From: Histomonas meleagridis
Taxonomy: Eukaryota; Parabasalia; Tritrichomonadida; Dientamoebidae
Reading direction: 5' to 3'
NCBI GenBank assembly: GCA_020186115.1
Contig: WSYJ01000135.1
Location: forward strand, 146,469-210,468
DNA length: 64,000 bases
Shown here: in pieces, positions 10,050 through 19,842 of the stretch
Numbering within the stretch: position 1 is the stretch's first letter
Layout of the letters: every line of letters begins with the position of its first letter
The notes under the pieces: generated by a model
Databases searched by the model: none
What the model was told of the DNA's origin: nothing
Seen by the model: the letters and a program-made list of their open reading frames with translations, nothing else
Program-made: the position numbers and the translations under genes

Positions 10050-11552
10050 ATGTCTGTTCTTTTAAGCGGGCCACTAATTAAAAGACATTTACCAGAAAAT
10101 GAAGATCCTCCAACAGAAACAGATCGCGTTACTACAATAAGTTTAGAAGAGTTTCTTCAAGATAATGGATCTTTTGAATCCGATGAACAAAAAGAACGAC
10201 GTTCTGAAGTTTTATTCAAGTTAGAAGATTTGGTCAATCAGTTTGTCCGGGAAGTTTACGTGAAAAATTCTAATGATATTTCTGGAGCACAAAATTATTA
10301 TGGAAAATTAATTGCTTTTGGTTCTTTTCGATATGACGTATCGAGCCCCGAATCAGACATTGATTCTTTGTGTATTGTCCCACAATTTGTCAAAAGAACT
10401 GATTTCTTTACAATTTTTTACAGACTTTTATCAACAAATCAACTTGTTAAAAACCTTGTCAAAATCGAAAACGCGTATGTTCCAATCATTACCATGCAAT
10501 TTCAAGGGATAGATGTTGATATTTCATTTGCACAACTTGCATTACCAAATATTGATCCTGAAATGGACATTAGTCTTCTTGACGATGATAACATTCTTTC
10601 TAATGTTGATGCCCAATCTATGCGATCTCTTAATGGTGTTCGTGTTAGTAATATGATTGTTCGTCTTGTTGATGATAAGGCAAATTTTGCACTATTTCTT
10701 CGATTTATTCGTATGTGGGCCAAAAAGCGTGGTGTATATGGTAATGTTTATGGGTATTTAGGTGGAGTTAATTGTGCATTATTATGTGCATTTATATGCC
10801 AAAGATATCCAACTGCACTTCCATCTAAACTTGTCCTAATGTTCTTTAAGGACTTAATGTCATGGAATTGGCCTGATCCAATCTACATAAATACCCCTGC
10901 AATCGGACCTTTGCCATCTTGGGATAACAATCAAGGTTCACCGGGGAAGAACGATAAGATGCCGATCATAACCCCCGCGTATCCTGCGATGAACTCAATG
11001 GCCAAAGCTACCAAGTCCACTCGAGATAGGATGGTACACGAATTTAAGAGAGGTTATAAGTATACATTAAAAGTATTCCAAGAAGGTGAAGAATGGAAAT
11101 GTTTAATTCAGCCCACGCACTTTTTCGTAAACTGCAGAAAATATGTACGAGTTCAAGTTTGGGCTTCAACTGCAGAAGAACTTAATAAATGGGTACAAAC
11201 GGTAGAGGCGCAGATAAGAAAGCTAACACTAGCATTAGAATCGGTAAGATTCATGAATGCTGTTTATGCATATCCGAAACATTTCGATCGACAAGATGAT
11301 GAAGGTCATGAATTCTCAAGCAATTTCTTCCTTGGATTGGAATATTGTATTCCAAAGGAAGAAAGTGTGGAAAGAAGAATTGACATATCGGAATATGCAC
11401 AAAAGTTCATCGATGATATGTATGACTCGCCAAACAGAACACCACAGATGGGGCTGTTCATGCATTTGATTGATAGAATGTTGATGGTTCCATATGTGTT
11501 TGAAGATGGAAGACCAGTCAAAAAACACAGAAAACAGAAAACTGCACCTTAA
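10050..11552 (+). CDS. PAP: Poly(A) polymerase
   Basis: 500 residues, the usual length for a eukaryotic nuclear poly(A) polymerase core. It adds adenosines to the cleaved 3' ends of pre-mRNA. Visible: nucleotidyltransferase motif AFGSFRYDVSSPESDIDSLC with Gly91-Ser92 and the metal-binding pair Asp103 and Asp105; the third carboxylate in VDISF (Asp157); the central-domain segment FLRFIRMWAKKRGVYGNVYG and YLGGVNCALLCAFICQ; and the RNA-binding C-terminal domain with MPIITPAYPAMNS at about 306-318. The long regulatory tail of animal enzymes is missing, as in other protists. The basic end KKHRKQK may be a nuclear localisation signal. Confidence 0.95.
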   Translation: MSVLLSGPLIKRHLPENEDPPTETDRVTTISLEEFLQDNGSFESDEQKERRSEVLFKLEDLVNQFVREVYVKNSNDISGAQNYYGKLIAFGSFRYDVSSPESDIDSLCIVPQFVKRTDFFTIFYRLLSTNQLVKNLVKIENAYVPIITMQFQGIDVDISFAQLALPNIDPEMDISLLDDDNILSNVDAQSMRSLNGVRVSNMIVRLVDDKANFALFLRFIRMWAKKRGVYGNVYGYLGGVNCALLCAFICQRYPTALPSKLVLMFFKDLMSWNWPDPIYINTPAIGPLPSWDNNQGSPGKNDKMPIITPAYPAMNSMAKATKSTRDRMVHEFKRGYKYTLKVFQEGEEWKCLIQPTHFFVNCRKYVRVQVWASTAEELNKWVQTVEAQIRKLTLALESVRFMNAVYAYPKHFDRQDDEGHEFSSNFFLGLEYCIPKEESVERRIDISEYAQKFIDDMYDSPNRTPQMGLFMHLIDRMLMVPYVFEDGRPVKKHRKQKTAP

Positions 11553-12321
11553 ATAAATAATAAATTGTTTCGCTAAATAAATTTCTTTTATTCTTAATTT
11601 CATATAAAAATACTTTAAATTAATTGTAAAAATGTTTTGTTCAGTATTTCTTAATTAATTAAAAAGTATATTTAAATTAAAAATTTTATAATAAATTAAT
11701 TTTTTATAATATTCTATTAATTATATCCCAGTCGGCTTTCTTGTGAGAAAATTAACTTTCATTAAGTATTTGCGATTGGTATTGGATTCAATTCTTTTTT
11801 GTTCAATTTGTAAGTGAACTATTTTTATTTACTTTAAAATAGAGAGTTCTTCACTCAAAACTACTTTCATTTTTTCAACCAACATGTAATGGTGTTAAAT
11901 GTTCGATATCAACTTTTACTTTTTATCCACATTAAATTCCTCAATAAAATATTTCACTTATGAAATAAAACTTTCAACATGTACATGTGTAATCGCTGCT
12001 TCATGGAAAAAAAATCAATTTCTTTATTAGATATTTTTATTATATATTTTATGATTAGAATTCATAACATTTTTCACACTTATGACTCATTAAATGGATG
12101 TAAAAGAAACCCTCAATGTATAACAACATAGACAATAATCAAAATCAATACTTTCCGGTTTACAACAATTAGTTAAAATCCACTCACATATTTAATATCA
12201 ATGAAATTTTATAGCAATATGTAGAAATTTTTCACATTTTTTTCCCCTGCGTTTATAAAATATGAATATTTTATTAATTTGGTGATCACCAAAAAAATGT
12301 TTATTAAGGAGTTATCCTTTA
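11553..12321. other. Intergenic DNA with a decayed ankyrin remnant
   Basis: Mostly unrecognised AT-rich sequence. At about 11780-11840 the minus strand keeps a decayed version of the ankyrin module text (TCAATTC, TTTTGTTCAA, AGTGAACTATTT), suggesting an old module. Confidence 0.4.
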
Positions 12322-13885
12322 TCACTTAAAATTTAAACCAAAGGGACTCGGGAAACGCATCTGATTAAATCCATTGTTGTTTGGTCCTTTTTCATTAAGT
12401 AATTGTTTTATTTCTCTGAGACCTAACTGTTGAGCAATTTCAATATGAAGTGCTGTTTCAAGTGATTAAAACATATTCTAAATTATTAAAACATATTATA
12501 AATTATTCAAATGAATATCTTTTGCATTCACATCAATTCCTTCTTTATCTAAAAGTAATTTTACTATTTCTATATTATTATTTCTAACTGCTATATGAAG
12601 TGCTGTTTCAAATTATTAAAACATATTCCAAATTATTAAAACATATATCAAATTATTCAAATGAATATTTTTTGCATTAACATCAATTCCTTCATTATCT
12701 AAAAGTAATTTTACTATTTCTATATTTCTTGATTTAACTGAATATGGTAAAATTGTATTTGGAATTTGTTGACTTTGTATATCACTTTCTATTATGAATG
12801 TATTTCCTTTTGATGCTATTTCTTCAATAATTTCATTATTCATTTTCATTCCTTCTTTTACTAAAAACATTAAGATTTCATAATTATTAAATTCCATACA
12901 TTTTTTTCCAAGATATATTAAATTTTCTTCACTTAAATTACAATTATCTTGACTTTCGATATTGGAATTCGATTTTTTAAAAGAAAATGATGAAGATGAC
13001 TTTTGTTTATCATTGGAAATTTTTCCAATTTTATTTTCATAAAGATACGAAAAATTTCATTTTGATGAAATTCTATCGCTGTTTCATATGCGTTTTCAAA
13101 TGATGAATTGTTTTGTTCGCATAAATGAATAATTTCTAAGTTTCCACCTGCAATTGCATATTTAGGTGTATTTTTGATATTCGAATTATTTAACAACAAA
13201 TATTTAAAACATTTAATCGAACCAAAAAATGCGCAATAATCAATTAATGAAACATTTTCAGTATTAACAAATGAGCATCTTTCATAAAGTGATGGTTCAA
13301 TTCTTTGATTAAAATTAAAACCATTTTGTGATGATATTTCTTGAAGTTTTTCTAAATCATCATTTCGAAGCACTTTCGCAATTTCTGATGGATTAACTCC
13401 TTCTTTTACATATTGAATATGAAGCTTCAAAGCATCTTTTGATAATTTATGAGGTTCTGCCCATTTGTTCATTAATTCATTCATTTTTTCTTTTGTTTTA
13501 AATTGAGAAAAATATAATTTGCTCATGCTGTTTACGGTAGATGGTTCAGGTATTTCTTCTTCGATCATCTTTTCAAGAAGGAAATATGATTCTTGATTTT
13601 CTATTCCAAGCAAATATTCACAAAATATTTGCACAAGATTAGCTTCAGTTAAACTTTTGTTTTTTGCTTTTTCTTCTTCTTTTGCTTTTAATGTAAATAA
13701 ATATTTAACATATATATTTTCATTATTATGTTGAGAAACAAAAGCTGAGTATATAAATCTGGAAATAAGATAGTTAAATGTATAAGGTAGATTATCAACA
13801 AATAAATTAATTGTTGCTTGAACAGATGTTTCAAAATTTTTTTCGTTGAGATTGAAGACAATGGATTCTAATGATTTCGATCATT
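12322..13885 (-). pseudogene. Ankyrin locus B0: broken DUF3447 gene with short array
   Basis: Minus strand. The frame is open from about 13885 (ESIVFNLNEKNFETSVQ) but has no ATG, and a TGA lies just upstream, so the 5' end is lost. DUF3447 motifs are present (EIAKVLRNDDLEKLQEISSQ, SLYERCSF, LIDYCAFF). Near 13047 one missing base turns the expected FRYLYENK into FRIFMKIK; the correct frame resumes as YLYENKIGKISNDKQ and runs to GIDVNAKNIHLNN. One complete ankyrin module (Thr-Ala-Leu near 12605) and a terminal module (near 12455) follow, separated by 20-bp minisatellite spacers. The terminal module ends FPSPFGLNFK, TGA at 12324-12322. This is the smallest complete array in the window. Confidence 0.75.
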
Positions 13886-14089
13886 AACAAAATAATGGTC
13901 GAAAAGTTTTTGTAAGACGATAAAAATATCAAATACTTTACAGCATGCTGAACAACGTTAAAATATTTTGTTTAATGGCCACTTTTTGAATGCGTATCTA
14001 TCGGTGAAATGGGGTGCCTTTTTCGCTTTTCAAATGTTCCAATAAGATAAAATTTGTCGTAAACAAGAGCATCCAACCAATATTAAGTT

Positions 14090-14612
14090 GATGACATGCT
14101 TAAACAGATCACAAAATGCTTAGGGCTGGATGAATCAAAATACAGATCTTCTTGAAAAATCAATACAAGAAATAAAAGAAAGTTTTGAAAAAGAATACCA
14201 AAGGATAAATGACTCAAGGAAAAATTCAAGATCGTGTTTTTCATCAATTTGGTGATCTATTGAAACAATTTGGAAAAGAAATTGAATAAATATTATTAAT
14301 TCCACCCGAAAGACAGCAACTGCATGCTTCCCTTTCATCAAAAATTCAAAGGCCTACAAAAATCAATATTTCTAAAACCACAACACCATCTTCAGATTTT
14401 AAGAAGATTTCTCTAAAATCATTTCACAAATACAAGCAGGTGGCATAAACACAAATGGAATGACAATGATTGCAGAGAGAGCAATGTTTTATAAAATCAT
14501 GATCAAGTTTTCTTTAAGCGTTGAAACAAGAATTAAAAATAAATTAAGCGGAACAATAGGCACAATAGCAAAAGGAGAAGTTGTAACACATTTGCATAAG
14601 AAACTTGTTTAG
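14090..14612 (+). pseudogene. Decayed coding sequence, unrecognised
   Basis: From an ATG at about 14131 the plus strand reads MNQNTDLLEKSIQEIKESFE, then shifts frame to TQGKIQDRVFHQFGDLLKQF and stops. A further open stretch (IPPERQQLHASLSSKIQ) follows, then GGINTNGMTMIAERAMFYKI and GTIAKGEVVTHLHKKLV before a final TAG. The pieces are protein-like with ordinary codon use, but three frames are needed to read them. The original product is not recognised. Confidence 0.35.
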
Positions 14613-15023
14613 ATCAGTAATCGATAAAATACGAAATTAATCTAAGGTAAAAATCAGGATCGTTTTTGTGTTATCGGGTATGTTGATTTATGATTTGTTC
14701 ATTGTTTTTTCTCCTATTGAAAACACTAAATAAATAAGTTCGTTTGTTTCTTTGAAGTATTATTTGTAATCTTCTTGCTGTAAACATCAGAAAAAGTTTG
14801 AAGCTTTTCATACAAATCACAAATTAACGTACATTAACGATAACAACCGTATAAAACGATTAAAAAAATTTGAAAAAAAGAAGATAATTATCCTCAAATT
14901 TACTAAAAACTTGCTAAAGAATACAGAAAAAAGACAAGCTCTTGAATGAAAAGGAGTTATACATTTTATAAATTTTGTCAATAATTTCAAAATCATTTAA
15001 AAGAAAACAACAATTTTTAATAG
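14613..15023. other. Intergenic DNA
   Basis: AT-rich. Nothing recognised beyond the 3' flank of the YIPF6-like gene. Confidence 0.5.
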
Positions 15024-15587
15024 TTAATGAATAAGTGTTATCCAAGAAATGACTGTGTACAATAGGCCACATGGAAACAACCCAAGTAATTTTCGATCTT
15101 CTGAAATATGTGAAGCAATGAATCTTGAAACAGAATGAATTGACCATACTAAGGTCAATGGAACCGTAATAACTTTTATAATGGTCCATGACAAAATTGC
15201 AGTGATCAATGAACCGCATGCAATTGGGAATAAGCAATAACCTATTGCACATATTGCTTGGAAAAATGAAACTGTGCTCCCAAGAAGCATGAAATTTATT
15301 GAAACAATTGCACCACCAATTGTAAGAATAATGAAAACACCAGTAAATAATAAAGTAGTTTGTCCTACCGGTGCTGTTATGGCGAGAACTGTTGACAGTA
15401 TCAAGCAAATAAATAATGGACCCCAAAGATCCCAATTTCTTAAAGCGTTTTCAGATGATGCCTTTGGATTCAAAACAACCAATGTTTTACTCTTGATTCC
15501 GTTAAGATCTTTCATTAAAGTTTCCCAAACAGTTTCTGTTAAGAGTTCTGAGTCAACATTTTGGTAAACAAGTGGTTCTTGTTCCAT
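15024..15587 (-). CDS. YIPF6-like Yip1-domain membrane protein
   Basis: 187 residues. A polar N-terminal region of about 70 residues is followed by ENALRNWDLWGPLFICLILS. The WDLWGP signature, with five hydrophobic helices at about 74-92, 96-116, 121-142, 147-160 and 170-186, matches Yip1-domain proteins of the YIPF6/Yip4 group. These sit in Golgi and ER-Golgi membranes and bind Rab GTPases or help vesicle formation. Length and topology fit the family. The gene is divergent from the CFAP57-like gene, sharing a 124-bp gap with an AACCGTTTA motif. Confidence 0.8.
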   Translation of the reverse strand: MEQEPLVYQNVDSELLTETVWETLMKDLNGIKSKTLVVLNPKASSENALRNWDLWGPLFICLILSTVLAITAPVGQTTLLFTGVFIILTIGGAIVSINFMLLGSTVSFFQAICAIGYCLFPIACGSLITAILSWTIIKVITVPLTLVWSIHSVSRFIASHISEDRKLLGLFPCGLLYTVISWITLIH

Positions 15588-15612
15588 TTTTCAATTTTAT
15601 TTGGCTAAAATA

Positions 15613-15692
15613 AACCGTTTATGTTCAACACTTTTATTTACATTTTTTTCTGTGATTTACAACTTATCGTTACCAAGCAATTTGTCACTTTT
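15613..15692. promoter_or_regulatory. Shared divergent promoter
   Basis: Between the two ATGs lie AACCGTTTA (15613-15621) and, on the plus strand, TCACTTTT (15685-15692). The latter is an initiator-like element 19 bases before the ATG at 15712. Assignment rests on position and similarity. Confidence 0.45.
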
Positions 15693-15711
15693 TGAAATAC
15701 GTTAGTTCAGC

Positions 15712-18700
15712 ATGTCGGGATATACTGGACTACGTCTTGAACCAGTAACAGCGCTTGGTATAAATATCCTTGATAACAAAACAATACACTGGAATGGGTC
15801 AAGACAATTTTTTTATCCTGTCGGTATTCACATTCAACAATATCAATTAGAAACTAATCAAACACAATTTTTATTTTCAGAACGATTCGAGCAAAACAGT
15901 GCCGAAACAATCAAAATTTGTGATGTATGTATTTTTGGAAATGGTCAATTCATAGCAATATCAGAAGTATTTCGTCCAAAGCATGGAATTCTTTCAATAT
16001 ATGACACTGAAACTCAAATGCTACACACTCGTTTGAGGCATGACAAAGTGAATGAATTCGTTTCTCTTACATTCTCATATGAAGATGGAATGATTGCAGC
16101 TATCGGAAAAGGAGAAGAAGAAAATAAAGTTTTTGTTTGGAAGATGGGACGTCAGGTTGGTCTTGCAGCTACATTTCAAGTTTCTAAGGATATTACATCG
16201 ATTTGTTTTGATCCTCAAAATTCTTTTCGTCTTCTTCTTTTTAGCAAAGAACAAATATTAATTGTTCTCATTGACACACCAGATCGTACACAGACTGTTA
16301 TTGACACCAATGATATAAGAAATTATAATTGTTATTCATTTGTTCCTTCAATTCGTAACCTTTTACTTGTTTCATCTAATAACACGCTCATAACAATTTT
16401 AGGTGAAACTGTTGTTGACATGCAAGAACTCATTTCAACAAATATTGATCAAATCGAATCAGTGAGAAATTTTGTTTTTCTTATCTCAAAAAACGTAATT
16501 CACTGTTTTAAAGCATCCCAAAGTTATCCTTACTTAGAGTTTATCGGTCCTTTAAATCTTCAAGCAGATATAATAAATGAATTTTCCCCATCACCAGATG
16601 GAGATTTGGCAATTGTTTTATACAATAACTCATTTACGTATTTACTTGATTTTAACATTGCCCAAAAGTACATTCGACAAAGAAATGAAATGAAGAATAA
16701 AAATGGAGTATCATTAGATAGCGGCCGTATTTATTCTTTTGATGACTTTTTGGAAATTAAAACTAAGAATGATAATCAATTTCTTGACATATATGAAATC
16801 GAACAATACATTGGTTTATTAACTCCATTACCAATGTGTTTTCAAATGGGCCCGATTACAGCAATTGCAAAATGTCCAAGAAAGCCATTAATAGCAACAT
16901 GTGGGAAAGATTTAACATTAATGATTTGGAATTTAGCTAAAAAAACCGTTCTTTCGACCGTTAGGCTCTCGGAGACCGTTAACAGTTGTAGCTTTCATCC
17001 ATCAGGAGATTTATTAGCTGTAGGGAAATCGAACAGTTTATCATTATATTCATTATCATTTAATTCTCTTATACTTAATCATAAATGGGAACCATTATCA
17101 TGTACATGTGTCAGTTTTTCAAATGGAGGTCATCTTTTAGCAGTTGGTTCTGTAATGATAAAAGTAATTTCCACTTATACAAATAAAACGGTAGCATCAT
17201 TACGAGGCCATAATTTATCCATCAAATCTATTGCATGGGCTAATAATGATTCATTTTTTATCTCTGCAGGATTAGATGGTAATATATTTAAATGGTCTGC
17301 GAAATCATGGGAACGTACATGTGAAATAACGCAGCCATATCAATTTATAAATGCTATTTTAACGACACCAAACATACATGAAGAAGAAACGACTTCGAAT
17401 AATTATAATATTTTAGCATTAACTTCAAACAGTTTAATTTATGATAAAGAAAACTCAAACGGTCGCAGCCCTAACAAAAAGTGCAAATTAACCGCCATGT
17501 GTTTACCTGTCAATTTTTCTATCGTTACTGGTGATCAAAGAGGTAATGTTCAAGTAATCCCTTATCCATTATTACCATTTGAAAAAGATAATCCATTTCA
17601 TATTGGTATTGAAGTCTCAGTTCATACATTACCTGTCAATTATATAATGCATAATAATGGACAAACATTATATTCAACATCAGAAGATTCATCAATTTTT
17701 ATATTTAATATAATTCAACCACATCAAATGGTATTAACAGCACCAGTATCAATAGCATTATCACGAGAAGAACAAAGTTTTTTAGTGGATAAAGAAATAT
17801 TCACCGAAAAACAAGAAACGATTTTACATTTACGTGAAATGTTAAATTTACATCGATCACAATTTAAGACATCGAATAATAAATTAAATGAAGAACAAAA
17901 TAAAGAAATCGAGAAATATAAAAATAAATGGAAAATGACTTTGTCATCATTAAAGAAACAATTGACAGCACTTTCCAATGAGAAAGAAGAACAAGAAAGA
18001 AAAGCAACGCAAATAATAATCGAAAGTGAAAATGAACATAATGAAAAGATGAAAAAAGTTAAAGAATTATATGAAAAAAAATTGGCAGAACAAACTCAAG
18101 CTTCTGCTGAACTAATGAAAGAGAAAATTAGTATTCAAGCTGATTACGAAGATAAAATACATAAAATGACTGAAGAGTTTAAAGCGAAATTAGTCGAACG
18201 GAAAGAATCAGCTAAAAGACAATTAGAAATTCAGGCTTCTGATAATGTAGAAGCTGAAAAGGAATTTAAGCAAGTAGAAAGATTACAAGTCGAAGAAAAA
18301 ATTACATTGCAACATGAACATGAATTAGAAATGGAAAATTTTAAACAAAAATTCGAACAAGAAATTAATAATTTAAATAACGAAATTGATATCGTACGAA
18401 CAGACTTAGTCAATCACCAAGATGCTTATGATGGTAACATAGAACAAATTTCGTCAATGAAATCAAATATTGTTAGTATAACTAATGAAAATAAGTTACT
18501 TGAACAAAAGAAAAGAGTTTTGACTGAAAAAACAAATCAAATACAAAACGATCTTTTAGGTCGAAATGAACGAGTGACACATCAAACAACAAATTTGCTT
18601 GAGCTTAAATCTAAAAATGATGAGTTACAAAAATGGCGTGCAGTTATGGACTTCAGATTATCGGAGCTTAAAACTCAAGTTGAACCAAATTCACAAAATA

Positions 18701-19395
18701 TCGAAAATCTTAGGAAACAAATTTCGGATAATGAAATTCTATTGCGGCAAATGAAACAAATCAATACTAAAGACTCACAACAACTCGAGAAAATGGAGAA
18801 CAAAATCAACGATTTATATAACAACATCATAAAAACCGAAAATCAAATTCAAAAATTTGAATCGACGATAAATATTTTCAAAAACAAAATTCGTTCTTTA
18901 TATACTGAAGTTAAACCCGAGAATTGGGTAACAGAAATTGAACAATTTTATAAGAACTTCATTTCTAACATCGAAGTCGAAATTAATGATAATGAGATTG
19001 AAATCGATGATGATAATAATATGTTAAAAGAAACTATTGACGAGTTTGATCGACATAAAGATACTCTCTCCAATAAAATCATCAAGTTAAGGGTTAAAGT
19101 TGAGGATAACGTCGAAAATTCGGGATTATCATTCTTGAAGCAAATCGACAAAAATGAAGAATTGATAAACGAATTGGCGAAGTTAAGAAAAGAAAACAGA
19201 AATCTGAAGTCGAACTTGCACTTGGCGCAGACAGAAATTAATACATTGCTGAGACAATGTTCACATGAATCGAAATCGTTGGAAACTAAGGTGAAGACTT
19301 TGTTTAAGTCCTCGAATATAATTCAGCCCGTACCACAAATTCAAAAGAGAACAACAAAAACGGGCGTACCTGTTACTGTGGAACATTTTACATAG
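15712..19395 (+). CDS. CFAP57: CFAP57-like WD-repeat/coiled-coil axonemal protein
   Basis: 1227 residues, close to the length of CFAP57 (WDR65), which helps attach and regulate inner dynein arms on flagellar microtubule doublets. Residues 1 to about 690 form two sets of WD-type repeats; clear ones are ITAIAKCPRKPLIATCGKD, VNSCSFHPSGDLLAVGKSN and IKSIAWANNDSFFISAGLDG. From about 715 to the end there is a long charged coiled coil with heptads (for example NKEIEKYKNKWKMTLSSLKK). The segment ELAKLRKENRNLKSNLHLAQ matches the conserved NDLR-type block near the C-terminus of CFAP57. This fits a flagellated organism. A less likely alternative is another WD/coiled-coil axonemal protein. Confidence 0.8.
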   Translation: MSGYTGLRLEPVTALGINILDNKTIHWNGSRQFFYPVGIHIQQYQLETNQTQFLFSERFEQNSAETIKICDVCIFGNGQFIAISEVFRPKHGILSIYDTETQMLHTRLRHDKVNEFVSLTFSYEDGMIAAIGKGEEENKVFVWKMGRQVGLAATFQVSKDITSICFDPQNSFRLLLFSKEQILIVLIDTPDRTQTVIDTNDIRNYNCYSFVPSIRNLLLVSSNNTLITILGETVVDMQELISTNIDQIESVRNFVFLISKNVIHCFKASQSYPYLEFIGPLNLQADIINEFSPSPDGDLAIVLYNNSFTYLLDFNIAQKYIRQRNEMKNKNGVSLDSGRIYSFDDFLEIKTKNDNQFLDIYEIEQYIGLLTPLPMCFQMGPITAIAKCPRKPLIATCGKDLTLMIWNLAKKTVLSTVRLSETVNSCSFHPSGDLLAVGKSNSLSLYSLSFNSLILNHKWEPLSCTCVSFSNGGHLLAVGSVMIKVISTYTNKTVASLRGHNLSIKSIAWANNDSFFISAGLDGNIFKWSAKSWERTCEITQPYQFINAILTTPNIHEEETTSNNYNILALTSNSLIYDKENSNGRSPNKKCKLTAMCLPVNFSIVTGDQRGNVQVIPYPLLPFEKDNPFHIGIEVSVHTLPVNYIMHNNGQTLYSTSEDSSIFIFNIIQPHQMVLTAPVSIALSREEQSFLVDKEIFTEKQETILHLREMLNLHRSQFKTSNNKLNEEQNKEIEKYKNKWKMTLSSLKKQLTALSNEKEEQERKATQIIIESENEHNEKMKKVKELYEKKLAEQTQASAELMKEKISIQADYEDKIHKMTEEFKAKLVERKESAKRQLEIQASDNVEAEKEFKQVERLQVEEKITLQHEHELEMENFKQKFEQEINNLNNEIDIVRTDLVNHQDAYDGNIEQISSMKSNIVSITNENKLLEQKKRVLTEKTNQIQNDLLGRNERVTHQTTNLLELKSKNDELQKWRAVMDFRLSELKTQVEPNSQNIENLRKQISDNEILLRQMKQINTKDSQQLEKMENKINDLYNNIIKTENQIQKFESTINIFKNKIRSLYTEVKPENWVTEIEQFYKNFISNIEVEINDNEIEIDDDNNMLKETIDEFDRHKDTLSNKIIKLRVKVEDNVENSGLSFLKQIDKNEELINELAKLRKENRNLKSNLHLAQTEINTLLRQCSHESKSLETKVKTLFKSSNIIQPVPQIQKRTTKTGVPVTVEHFT

Positions 19396-19842
19396 ATTTG
19401 TTTGTATAAAATTTTGTATATTATTTTTTTAATGATAAAATCAAATTGCGAACATAAGAATTCCATTTAATTTTGTGCTATTTGGAATCTCATGTTATGT
19501 ATGATTTAAATCAAAACAAAAGTTTTTTTGACGATATGATTAAATGAATGAAAAAACATCGTATTTCCATTCAAAAACTATAACGGTCGACAAGAATAAA
19601 AGCAACCGTTTAATTTCTTATGAATCGTCTCAAAATATATTCGTAAATATTTCATATATCTCTGTGTGAATCTGACTTTGCTTTGCTTACGCTTTGAAAA
19701 AAATAAAATTGAAAACCATCAAAAAAAAAGTCAATTTTTTTTAACTAAAAATCTTATTAAATATATAAAGAAAATATTAGAGAAAAGAAAAAGATGTTAT
19801 TAATTTCATAACATTTTTATATAATTATCAATAATTTTTTTA
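19396..19842. other. Intergenic DNA
   Basis: AT-rich. Contains ATCGTATTTCCAT followed by TAACGGTCG near 19558-19595; a similar pair (ATCGTATTTCCAT, AAACGGTCG) occurs at 6868-6898. Both lie just beyond the terminal module of an ankyrin array, so this may be a shared flank. Confidence 0.4.
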
